Shown here piece after piece: positions 1-6,770 of a stretch of 45,207 nucleotides of DNA. Positions within the stretch are counted from its first letter, which is position 1. Each line of letters starts with the position of its first letter. The notes under the pieces were generated by a model. The model was given only the letters and a program-made list of their open reading frames with translations. It made no database searches and was not told the DNA's origin. The stretch covers positions 1 through 45,207 of the forward strand of contig CAZVXI010000001.1 of NCBI GenBank assembly GCA_964631295.1, written 5' to 3'. Made by a program: the position numbers and the translations under genes. This stretch comes from CAZVXI01 sp964631295. GTDB taxonomy: Bacteria > Planctomycetota > Phycisphaerae > Phycisphaerales > SM1A02.

Positions 1-10
1 CCCGCCCGTC

Positions 11-137
11 ATGCCTGCGAAAGCAGGCATCCACGAACCACAGTTGACTCCAACATATCAGTCATCCGTGGATTCCCACTTTCGTGGGAATGACGAAACC
101 CGCGTCATGCCTGCAGCAACCCGCGGGTAGAACCCGC
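11..137. repeat. Cluster of palindromic intergenic repeats
   Basis: Three short inverted repeats lie in a row. At 11-30, ATGCCTGC and GCAGGCAT flank a GAAA loop. At 72-91, ATTCCCAC and GTGGGAAT flank TTTC. At 123-137, GCGGGT and ACCCGC flank AGA. The first two resemble the mobile palindromic intergenic units (GTCATGCCTGCGAAAGCAGGCAT / ATTCCC-type) scattered through many bacterial genomes. A partial third copy of the GTCATGCCTGC half-site is at 104-114. They could act as transcript-end hairpins for a gene left of the window. No protein-coding signal is seen here. Confidence 0.6.
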
Positions 138-250
138 TGCAAAGGGCACTGGCAGAGTTGGCAACTGCAGATATCACTTCACGCCCTTCCTGCGGCGTGT
201 CTGCTTTCTACGATGTGTCGATGGGCACACGTTCGCTGCCGATTCTGCAG

Positions 251-2134
251 ATGGATGATGACCGCAGGGCGGGGACGCGGATGGGCCGCCGCCGCGCGCT
301 GGTGCTGCTGCTGGTGCATGCGCTGATTGCGGTGCACATTGGCATGTACCTGTCGACTGGGAGTGCGATCGCGCCGCTCGAGCCGTCGGAGGCGAGTTTC
401 ACGATCAGCGAGGGGTTTATCAACGCGGGCGCGATCTTCTTTGTGCTGCTGATTCTCTCGACGCTGATCTTCGGGCGGTTCTTCTGCGGGTGGGCGTGCC
501 ATGTGGTGGCGTTGCAGGATGCCTGCCAGTGGGTGCTGATCAAGCTCGGGCTGCGGCCTGCTGCGATTCGTGCGCGGTTGCTCATGTTCGTGCCGCTGTT
601 CGCTGCGTTCTGGCTGTTCGGCCTGCCGATTGTCGAACGTGTGCAGAGCGCGATCGCAGGCGAGACCGGGCCGGAGCTGGCGTGGCATCTCACGACCGAT
701 GACTTCTGGCGGACATTCCCCGGGCCAGTGATGACGATCATCACGTTCGCGGTGTGCGGCTTTGTTGCGGTGATGGTGTTCGGCTCGAAGGGATTCTGCA
801 CGTACGGCTGCCCGTATGGGGGGATCTTCGCGGTGATGGATCGCGCTGCGCGCGGGCGGATTCGTGTGAATGACAACTGCGTGCAATCAGGCGAGTGCAC
901 GCGCAACTGTTCATCGGGCGTGGATGTTGCAAGCGAAGTCGCACAGTTCGGCATGGTGGTTGACCCCGGCTGCATGAAGTGCATGGACTGCGTTGCAGGG
1001 TGCCCGTCAGAAGCGCTGTCGTACAAACTCTCGAAGAAGACGCAGGCGAAGCCGAAGCGCAAGCCGGAGAAGCGCGTGTGGGACTTCTCGTGGGGTGAAG
1101 AGATTCTGATGGCGGTCGCGTTCGCGGGGTTCTTCATCATCTATAAGAATCTCTACCGACAGGTGCCGCTGCTGCTTGCGGTGGCGATCGCGGCGATCCT
1201 CGCGTACGCGCTGCTGCTGGCGGTGCGGCTGGTCAGGCGAAGTGATGTGAAGTTGCAGCGGATGGTGCTCCGCCGTGATGGGAGATACACAGCGGCTGGT
1301 TTTGGGTTTGCTGTGTTGATGGCAACGTTGCTGGCTTTCAGCGCGCATGGCGGGTTGATTCAGTGGCATACGAGCCGCTTCGCCGGGACATTCGATGAAG
1401 CGCAGCAGATGCACGCTGCGGGCAATCATCAGCAGCGTGATACATTGACAGTCGAAGCGCTCGAACATGCAAAGCGACTTGCTGCATTGTCGGCGATTCC
1501 GATCCGGGGTGTGCAGCGGATGGTTGGTGAGTTGCATCGCATGCAGGGATCGCTCGAGCAGGCGATTGCTTCTTTCGAGCGCGAGCGTGCGTTGTCTGAT
1601 CGCAGCATGTGGCTCAAGACTCAGCATGCGCTGGCGCTGCTCGAGGCAGGCCGGGCAGATGAAGCGCGGGCGCGCATGCGCGATGCGTTCGAGAAGAGTT
1701 ACCCGGCGAAGCAGCGTGTGATGTTTGCGGATACGGAACTGGAGCGCATCACACGGGAGACGCGCAATGGCGCAATCGGCAGGCCGCCGATCGATATGCG
1801 GCTGATGGTGCTCAGCGCAGCGAACCGGGATTACCCCGCGGATGCGATGATCGCTGTGCGGCTGTGTGATCTGCTGATGAGCGCGCCAGTGCCGACGGTG
1901 CGCGACCCGGCGCGAGCGCGGCAGGTGCTCGATGCGGTGATCGCTGCGGAACAGAGCGATGCGCAGGTGCTTGGCAGGCTGGCGGGCTTCGCCTCGATGG
2001 ATGGGAATCCGCAGCGAGCAGCGGAGCTTGCAGACCGGGCAGCAGTGTTGGCAGAGGCGGCAGGCGAGGCTGAGTTCGCCGCGGCAATGCGAGAAGATGC
2101 CGCCGCGTACCGACAGTATTCCAAACAAAAGTAA
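251..2134 (+). CDS. NapH/CcoG-like membrane polyferredoxin with C-terminal TPR tail
   Basis: This is a membrane-bound 4Fe-4S electron-transfer protein. After a basic N-terminus (RRR) and the first membrane segment comes FGRFFCGWACHVVALQD, then GFCTYGCPYGG, the two CxxxC-type motifs of the NapH/NosR/CcoG membrane ferredoxins. Two ferredoxin-like cysteine clusters follow (CVQSGECTRNC and CMKCMDCVAGCP), then two more membrane segments. The last 250 or so residues are alanine-rich helical repeats resembling TPRs, which is unusual for NapH and suggests a docking role. The start is uncertain. An open frame reaches a TTG at 158, with ATGs at 221, 251 and 281; only the 281 site has a Shine-Dalgarno-like GGGGA. 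I chose 251 as a compromise. No catalytic partner is adjacent, so its redox partner is unknown. The family call is firm and the function is inferred. Confidence 0.8.
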   Translation: MDDDRRAGTRMGRRRALVLLLVHALIAVHIGMYLSTGSAIAPLEPSEASFTISEGFINAGAIFFVLLILSTLIFGRFFCGWACHVVALQDACQWVLIKLGLRPAAIRARLLMFVPLFAAFWLFGLPIVERVQSAIAGETGPELAWHLTTDDFWRTFPGPVMTIITFAVCGFVAVMVFGSKGFCTYGCPYGGIFAVMDRAARGRIRVNDNCVQSGECTRNCSSGVDVASEVAQFGMVVDPGCMKCMDCVAGCPSEALSYKLSKKTQAKPKRKPEKRVWDFSWGEEILMAVAFAGFFIIYKNLYRQVPLLLAVAIAAILAYALLLAVRLVRRSDVKLQRMVLRRDGRYTAAGFGFAVLMATLLAFSAHGGLIQWHTSRFAGTFDEAQQMHAAGNHQQRDTLTVEALEHAKRLAALSAIPIRGVQRMVGELHRMQGSLEQAIASFERERALSDRSMWLKTQHALALLEAGRADEARARMRDAFEKSYPAKQRVMFADTELERITRETRNGAIGRPPIDMRLMVLSAANRDYPADAMIAVRLCDLLMSAPVPTVRDPARARQVLDAVIAAEQSDAQVLGRLAGFASMDGNPQRAAELADRAAVLAEAAGEAEFAAAMREDAAAYRQYSKQK

Positions 2135-2153
2135 CCACCTTGCTGACGGATAC

Positions 2154-2181
2154 TTGTGCCCGGCAGGCGGACTGGTATCAT
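2154..2181 (+). promoter_or_regulatory. Candidate sigma-70-type promoter of the secreted dockerin-tagged gene
   Basis: TTGTGC at 2154-2159 and TATCAT at 2176-2181 are 16 bases apart and lie just upstream of a strong Shine-Dalgarno sequence (GAAGGAGG, 2203-2210). Found by eye only; the -35 match is modest. Confidence 0.3.
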
Positions 2182-2220
2182 GTGTCGTGGGTGGGGTTGA
2201 ACGAAGGAGGTTCTCGACTG

Positions 2221-3228
2221 ATGCGTTTCCAACACATACTCAGCGGGGTTGCTGCGCTGATCGTCGTCTCGCTGGCAAGTTCAGCGCGTGGGCAGGAAGT
2301 CTGCAACTGCGATTGCTACTTCTCGAGCGACTGTGGCACGGGTTTTACCTGCGATTACGGGCCGGGGAGTTTCACGGTTGAAGACATCTGCTGGTTCCGT
2401 GCACCCAAACCAAGTGGAACCCCCGGAGCCAACTGCGACGGTGATTTCGGAGACTGGGGCCAGTGCGATGGCAAGTGTGTGAGTTCGGTATCGCGCAGTT
2501 ACTTCTACTCGCAGGAAGAACGCACATCGATTCTCGCCGGGCTGTCCATCTGGGCAGACGCATTCACCGAGACATCACTCTCCGGCGGCGGCATTCCCGA
2601 TGCAAGCTATGAAGAAATGGTGTGGGATCTGCCATTTCGCGATGACACTGTGCCATACCGCCTCTGGCGATCAATCCTTGATGTGATGACGCTCGCCCGC
2701 GGAGCAGACTACATTGTGTTTCCCAAGGAACAGGGCCCGCTGCCACGCAACGTTGCTGTCCGTGATCTTTCATCGCAACCTGAGTTGGTGCTCAACGGCA
2801 TGCTTGCAATGAACTGCCTCCTCGCAGAGATTGAAGAAGTTGGGTCGGGATGGGAGTTCATCCGGCAGATTGATCCTGCGACACTGGTCGGTGGAGTACT
2901 CAATCGCATCTGCACGGAAGATGTTGCAGCAGGCGAGAAGGACTTGCGCCCATGCCTCTACGAGCAGATTGCCAAGATTGGGCTGCAGTATCGTCTCGCA
3001 GGAACGATGCGAGGGGTCGGAGATGGTCCAACGTGCCGTGGATGTGACGCAGATTGTGTCACGAACGACTCTGTCGACCTGGCTGATCTGCTGGCGGTCC
3101 TCTCCGACTGGGGCTCGGATGAGTTCCCTCTTGGGGATGTCAATCTTGACGGCTCCGTCGACTTGGCAGACCTCCTGATGGTGCTTTCCAACTGGGGTCC
3201 ATGCCTGCCCGAATCACCCGATGCGTGA
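2221..3228 (+). CDS. Secreted cysteine-containing protein with C-terminal dockerin-like repeats
   Basis: A 335-residue predicted exported protein. The start is fixed by GAAGGAGG ten bases upstream of ATG 2221 and by the signal peptide that follows (basic MRFQH, hydrophobic GVAALIVVSLA, cleavage near ARG-QE). The mature N-terminus is cysteine-rich (EVCNCDCYFSSDCGTGFTC), then comes a domain I do not recognise (residues about 60-270). The tail has two copies of a dockerin-like calcium-loop/helix unit ending in LADLLAVLSDWG and LADLLMVLSNWG. In planctomycetes such tails are widespread on exported proteins and probably serve as a sorting or attachment tag; that role is inferred. The stop overlaps the start of the next gene by eight bases, so the two are probably co-translated. 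Confidence 0.8.
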   Translation: MRFQHILSGVAALIVVSLASSARGQEVCNCDCYFSSDCGTGFTCDYGPGSFTVEDICWFRAPKPSGTPGANCDGDFGDWGQCDGKCVSSVSRSYFYSQEERTSILAGLSIWADAFTETSLSGGGIPDASYEEMVWDLPFRDDTVPYRLWRSILDVMTLARGADYIVFPKEQGPLPRNVAVRDLSSQPELVLNGMLAMNCLLAEIEEVGSGWEFIRQIDPATLVGGVLNRICTEDVAAGEKDLRPCLYEQIAKIGLQYRLAGTMRGVGDGPTCRGCDADCVTNDSVDLADLLAVLSDWGSDEFPLGDVNLDGSVDLADLLMVLSNWGPCLPESPDA

Positions 3229-5008
3229 CCAGATGAACGCAACGCGCCGCAGAACGAACCAACAGCGATCACATTGCATTGCAATAGGATCGCTGTTGTT
3301 CTGCGCTGTCAGCGCGAATGCGCAATCGCCGGATGTCATGTTCCTGCCTTGTGATGACTGCGGCATCGGCGAGTACCAGATGGCGGCAGGGATGGGCGGC
3401 GGTGTTGGCGCGGCAGATGTCAATAATGACGGCCACATCGACTTGTTTGTTCCGACTGAAGCCGGCACGCCGCACCAGTTCTACCTCAACGATGGCGATG
3501 GAACATTCACCGACATCGCTGGTGCAGCCGGACTCGACTCGGCCGCGCAGGGGCGATGCGCTTTGTGGTTCGACGCGGACTGCGATGGGGACCTTGACCT
3601 GGTCGTCGCGAACGACGACCCGGCTGAGCTGAGCACCTACCGCCTCTACGAGCAGACGGCGCCGCTCATGTTTGCTGATGCAACGGAGAGTGCCGGCCTG
3701 TTCATGCCGTTGCCTGCGCCGTTGCACCCGGGTGATCCGCCGCACCGCGGTGGGATGGTAGCGGGTGATCTCAACAACGATGGTGCACTCGATCTTGTCA
3801 CGTGCCTGTGGAACGGCCAGCCACAGGTGTTTCTCAATGATGGCGCAGGTGGGTTTGCAGATATCTCAGCAACGGCAGGCGTGGTGAGTTCAGTCGACTA
3901 TCCGTGGCAGCCAGTGCTGTTCGACGTTAATCGCGATGGGTGGATTGATATATACCTTGCGGTCGACTTTCGATGGAATGGGCTGTTCATCAACCAGGGC
4001 AACAACACATTTGTTGATATTGCACCAGCGGCACACGCAGACAGTGCGTGGAACGATATGGGGATTGCACTGGGCGATCACGATCGCGATGGTGACCAGG
4101 ACATCTACATTACCAACATCACCGCGCCCGGCACACACAACGTATTGCTGCGAAATCAATCGATTGATTCATCGGTCGACTTTGTCGAAAGCTCTCAGCC
4201 GCTCGACGTGGATGATGGCGGCTGGGGCTGGGGGTGTACCTTCATCGACATTGATAACGACGGCTGGCAGGACATCGCTGCCACGAACGGCTGGCACTCT
4301 GCATCCTTCGCCGAGGATGAGTCGCGGTTGTTCTGGAATCGTCTTGGCGAGGAAGTTGAGACCTTCGCGGATGTATCCGCAGCGGTCGCGTTCGATGATG
4401 TTGACTGGGGCAGTTGCCTGATCGCAGCAGATTTGGATCGTGATGGCAGACAGGACCTCGTGCAGACGTGCAACGATGGCCCGCTGCGCATCCTTATGAA
4501 TCGCCGGCCGCCAGCGCGCGGCGATTTGGCTGACACAGCGCACTGGATCACGATCCAACCGAGAACGGCGGCAGGCACGGGTCCCGCGATCGGCGCGGAG
4601 GTGACTGTGGAGATCGCGGGGGAACCGCCTCTGACGCGCATTATCACCGCGGGCACGAGCTTCCTCGGGCAGGAGCCTGCAGAAGCACACTTCGGGCTGG
4701 GAATGCATGGCATCGTTGATCGTGTGGAGGTGCGCTGGCTGGACGGCACATGCAGTGAACGAACCAACGTTGCCGCTGGGCAAGTGCTTGTCGTCACAGA
4801 CGACGATGTGTGTGTGACGACGCACCCCGCTGATGTGGACAGCAGCGGCTCGGTCGGCCTTGGTGATCTGCTCACTGTGCTCGCCAACTGGGGTACCTGC
4901 GAATCGTGTGATCTCTGCCCGAGTGACTTCACCGGACCGGCTGGCACACCGGACTGCGACGTGAATGGAAATGAACTTGTAGCTGTCCTGCTCAACTGGG
5001 GCCAATGA
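3221..5008 (+). CDS. CRTAC1-like FG-GAP/VCBS repeat protein with ASPIC/UnbV domain and dockerin-like tail
   Basis: An exported protein of up to 595 residues. A hydrophobic signal segment ends near SANAQS. It is followed by a series of FG-GAP/VCBS blades (calcium-loop type DVNNDGHIDLFV, DLNNDGALDLVT, DHDRDGDQDIYI, DLDRDGRQDLVQ), which predicts a beta-propeller. Residues about 455-525 form an ASPIC/UnbV domain (GAEVTVEI, then the FGLG and VRWLDG signatures), the order seen in cartilage acidic protein-like bacterial proteins. The C-terminus carries a dockerin-like unit (GLGDLLTVLANWG) and a second degenerate one. ATG 3221 overlaps the previous stop and has no clear Shine-Dalgarno, which fits translational coupling; ATG 3233 is the alternative. 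Likely an extracellular or surface protein with an unknown ligand. Confidence 0.85.
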   Translation: MRDQMNATRRRTNQQRSHCIAIGSLLFCAVSANAQSPDVMFLPCDDCGIGEYQMAAGMGGGVGAADVNNDGHIDLFVPTEAGTPHQFYLNDGDGTFTDIAGAAGLDSAAQGRCALWFDADCDGDLDLVVANDDPAELSTYRLYEQTAPLMFADATESAGLFMPLPAPLHPGDPPHRGGMVAGDLNNDGALDLVTCLWNGQPQVFLNDGAGGFADISATAGVVSSVDYPWQPVLFDVNRDGWIDIYLAVDFRWNGLFINQGNNTFVDIAPAAHADSAWNDMGIALGDHDRDGDQDIYITNITAPGTHNVLLRNQSIDSSVDFVESSQPLDVDDGGWGWGCTFIDIDNDGWQDIAATNGWHSASFAEDESRLFWNRLGEEVETFADVSAAVAFDDVDWGSCLIAADLDRDGRQDLVQTCNDGPLRILMNRRPPARGDLADTAHWITIQPRTAAGTGPAIGAEVTVEIAGEPPLTRIITAGTSFLGQEPAEAHFGLGMHGIVDRVEVRWLDGTCSERTNVAAGQVLVVTDDDVCVTTHPADVDSSGSVGLGDLLTVLANWGTCESCDLCPSDFTGPAGTPDCDVNGNELVAVLLNWGQ

Positions 5009-5020
5009 CGCTCTCTGCCT

Positions 5021-5026
5021 TATACT
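5021..5026 (+). promoter_or_regulatory. Candidate -10 element of a leaderless ROK kinase transcript
   Basis: TATACT ends six bases before the ATG at 5033 and there is no Shine-Dalgarno. A transcript from this -10 would start at or next to the ATG. No good -35 is visible. The same TATACT spacing precedes the gene ending at 15556. Confidence 0.3.
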
Positions 5027-5032
5027 GCGGCG

Positions 5033-5974
5033 ATGAACAGTGACACGTGTGTCGTCGGAATCGACCTCGGCGGCACAAACATGCAGGCCGTGGTTGTCGA
5101 CAGCGCGAACGCCGTGCTCGGTCATATCCACTGCTCGACAAGCCCGCATCGTGGCGTGGATGCCGTCATTGATGACATCATCGCGGCAGCGAGCGAAGCG
5201 ATTGAGAAGGCCGGCGTCAAACCCGATGCGATCGCCGCACTGGGGATTGCGGCGCCTGGCGCGATTGATATGCACAGCGGCATTGTGCTGGAGGCACCGA
5301 ATCTCGGTTGGATCAACGTGCCACTGCGAGACACTCTGCGTGACCGAACCGGCCTGGAAGTTGTCGTCGAGAATGATGTGAATGCAGCCGCCTGGGGCGC
5401 GTTCACGCTGGGTGCCGGGCAGGGATATTCAGACGGGATGGCTGTGTGGGTTGGAACGGGTGTCGGCGGCGGGATCATCCTCGGCGGGAAGTTGTTCCAT
5501 GGCGCAGCACACTCGGGTGGCGAAATCGGCCAGACGCTCGTCGCCCCGAATGCACGCATACTCGAACATCATGCCGGACGCATCGGTATGACGCGCCTTG
5601 CTCGCGAATGGGCGACTGATCATCCCGACTCGATCTTGCAACCGCACATCCGCAGCGAAGAGCAGGTTCCCACCGATGCGATCGCTGCTGCACTCGAAGC
5701 TGGCGACAAACTTGCCGAGCGCATTGTTGCTGATGCAGCGTTGCACCTCGGGACAGCGATTGCAAACTGTGTCACGTTGCTCGGACTTGAGGTCGTCGTG
5801 ATTGGCGGTGGCATCACCGAGACGCTCGGGGAGCGACTGCTCGATCCGGCGCGCGCAGCGTTTCGAAGCGCTGTATTTCCGAAGTCGGCAGGCGACACCC
5901 CGCTCCTGAGCACTGCACTGGCATCATCTGCCGGCACACTTGGCGCAGCCATGCTCGCTCGCGAGATTGCCTGA
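5033..5974 (+). CDS. ROK-family sugar kinase, probably glucokinase-like, without the usual zinc site
   Basis: A 313-residue cytoplasmic kinase, the normal ROK length. The ATP phosphate loop is GIDLGGTN (D11). The catalytic aspartate is D115 in ENDVNAAAWGAF, the typical ROK/glucokinase motif, and a second glycine-rich nucleotide motif (VVVIGGGI) follows near the C-terminus. It most likely phosphorylates glucose or another hexose. The oddity is the metal site. In most ROK proteins the histidine of GEIGH and three cysteines of CxCGxxGC bind zinc. Here the motif reads GGEIGQ (E164 kept, Q167 in place of His) and the following stretch to about residue 190 has no cysteine. Fold and catalysis look intact, so I read this as a zinc-independent variant and not a pseudogene. 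Substrate specificity cannot be read from the sequence. Confidence 0.85.
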   Translation: MNSDTCVVGIDLGGTNMQAVVVDSANAVLGHIHCSTSPHRGVDAVIDDIIAAASEAIEKAGVKPDAIAALGIAAPGAIDMHSGIVLEAPNLGWINVPLRDTLRDRTGLEVVVENDVNAAAWGAFTLGAGQGYSDGMAVWVGTGVGGGIILGGKLFHGAAHSGGEIGQTLVAPNARILEHHAGRIGMTRLAREWATDHPDSILQPHIRSEEQVPTDAIAAALEAGDKLAERIVADAALHLGTAIANCVTLLGLEVVVIGGGITETLGERLLDPARAAFRSAVFPKSAGDTPLLSTALASSAGTLGAAMLAREIA

Positions 5975-5982
5975 TGGAGAGA

Positions 5983-6507
5983 TCAGTCCTGCGAGTCGAA
6001 TCGCAGTTGCCCAGCGAACGCCGCCATTCGTCCGGTGAACGCCTCGAGCAGCCTTCTCGAATGTTTCGCGTTTTCCTCTCGGTCCGGAAAGAGCCCGATC
6101 GTGGCCGATGCGTTCCATATCTCGGATGCCGGTGCCGGCCTCACGACGAGTCGCCCTGGTCGTTCATCAAGAGTCATCAACGCAAACTCCCAGGAACCCG
6201 AAACCCGCGTCTGCGAGACAATGGCGAGTTCAGCATCGGCGACGGCCCAGGCCGCAGCACGCGGGACATCAATCCAACGGCCGCGAGCCGGGCCACGCTT
6301 CGGCGGGTCGGTTGCCTCATAATCGGCCACAAGACCCGCCAGTGCGCGTCGGATCTCGCTTGCGTGGACGTCTTCGACCGGCCTTGCGATGGCCTGATGC
6401 TCGCCTGTTGCACGTTGATTCGTCTCGACAGGCCGATATTGCGTCGGACCGCCGCAGCCCACCAGTGCTACCCCTGCCGCCAGGATTATCACGCCGAAAT
6501 GACGCAC
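5983..6507 (-). CDS. Small predicted lipoprotein of unknown function
   Basis: The open frame extends to 6741, but GTG 6507 is the best start. GGAG lies seven bases upstream, and the product then begins with a short lipoprotein signal (hydrophobic FGVIILAAGVALVGC, lipidated Cys18). The 174-residue product then has a low-complexity linker and a mixed alpha/beta region with many tryptophan and arginine residues (RAAAWAVADAELAIV, GSWEFALMTLDERPGRLVV). I do not recognise the family. It is convergent with the ROK kinase gene, eight bases apart, and divergent from the PgpH gene. Probably anchored to a membrane facing the periplasm-like space. Confidence 0.6.
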   Translation of the reverse strand: MRHFGVIILAAGVALVGCGGPTQYRPVETNQRATGEHQAIARPVEDVHASEIRRALAGLVADYEATDPPKRGPARGRWIDVPRAAAWAVADAELAIVSQTRVSGSWEFALMTLDERPGRLVVRPAPASEIWNASATIGLFPDREENAKHSRRLLEAFTGRMAAFAGQLRFDSQD

Positions 6508-6579
6508 AATTGATCTCCCGCCGATATTACACGATCGTGCTGATAACGCACTGCATTTCCAGACGATTGTCCGCGATAA

Positions 6580-6743
6580 TGAACGAATATCCCTGTGAAG
6601 CCTGTGGTTCATCGGAGGTGCAGACGGTGTTTCCGGGGCAGTGTGCAATGGGTACTGGCACGAATTGCAGAACGTCTGTTTCATTGCGGGACCGAAGCCG
6701 ATATTGTTTCGATCTTCTCGGCTCACAGGTCGATTGTCCATGA
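6580..6743 (+). CDS. Possible small cysteine-containing protein (doubtful)
   Basis: A 54-codon frame from ATG 6580 to a stop at 6741-6743 begins MNEYPCEACGSSEVQ, which looks like half a zinc ribbon (CxxC), with further cysteines later at irregular spacing. There is no clear Shine-Dalgarno and the second half is rich in arginine and serine with no pattern. It sits in the 263-base gap between two divergent genes, so it may equally be leader sequence. Listed only because the CEACGS start is suggestive. Confidence 0.2.
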
Positions 6744-6770
6744 TACTTCAAGCGTCTGGAGACGCGGCCC

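Noticed and set aside
4169..5275. 368-codon minus-strand frame
   Set aside because: It is antisense to the CRTAC1-like gene and the ROK kinase gene, both with clear motifs.
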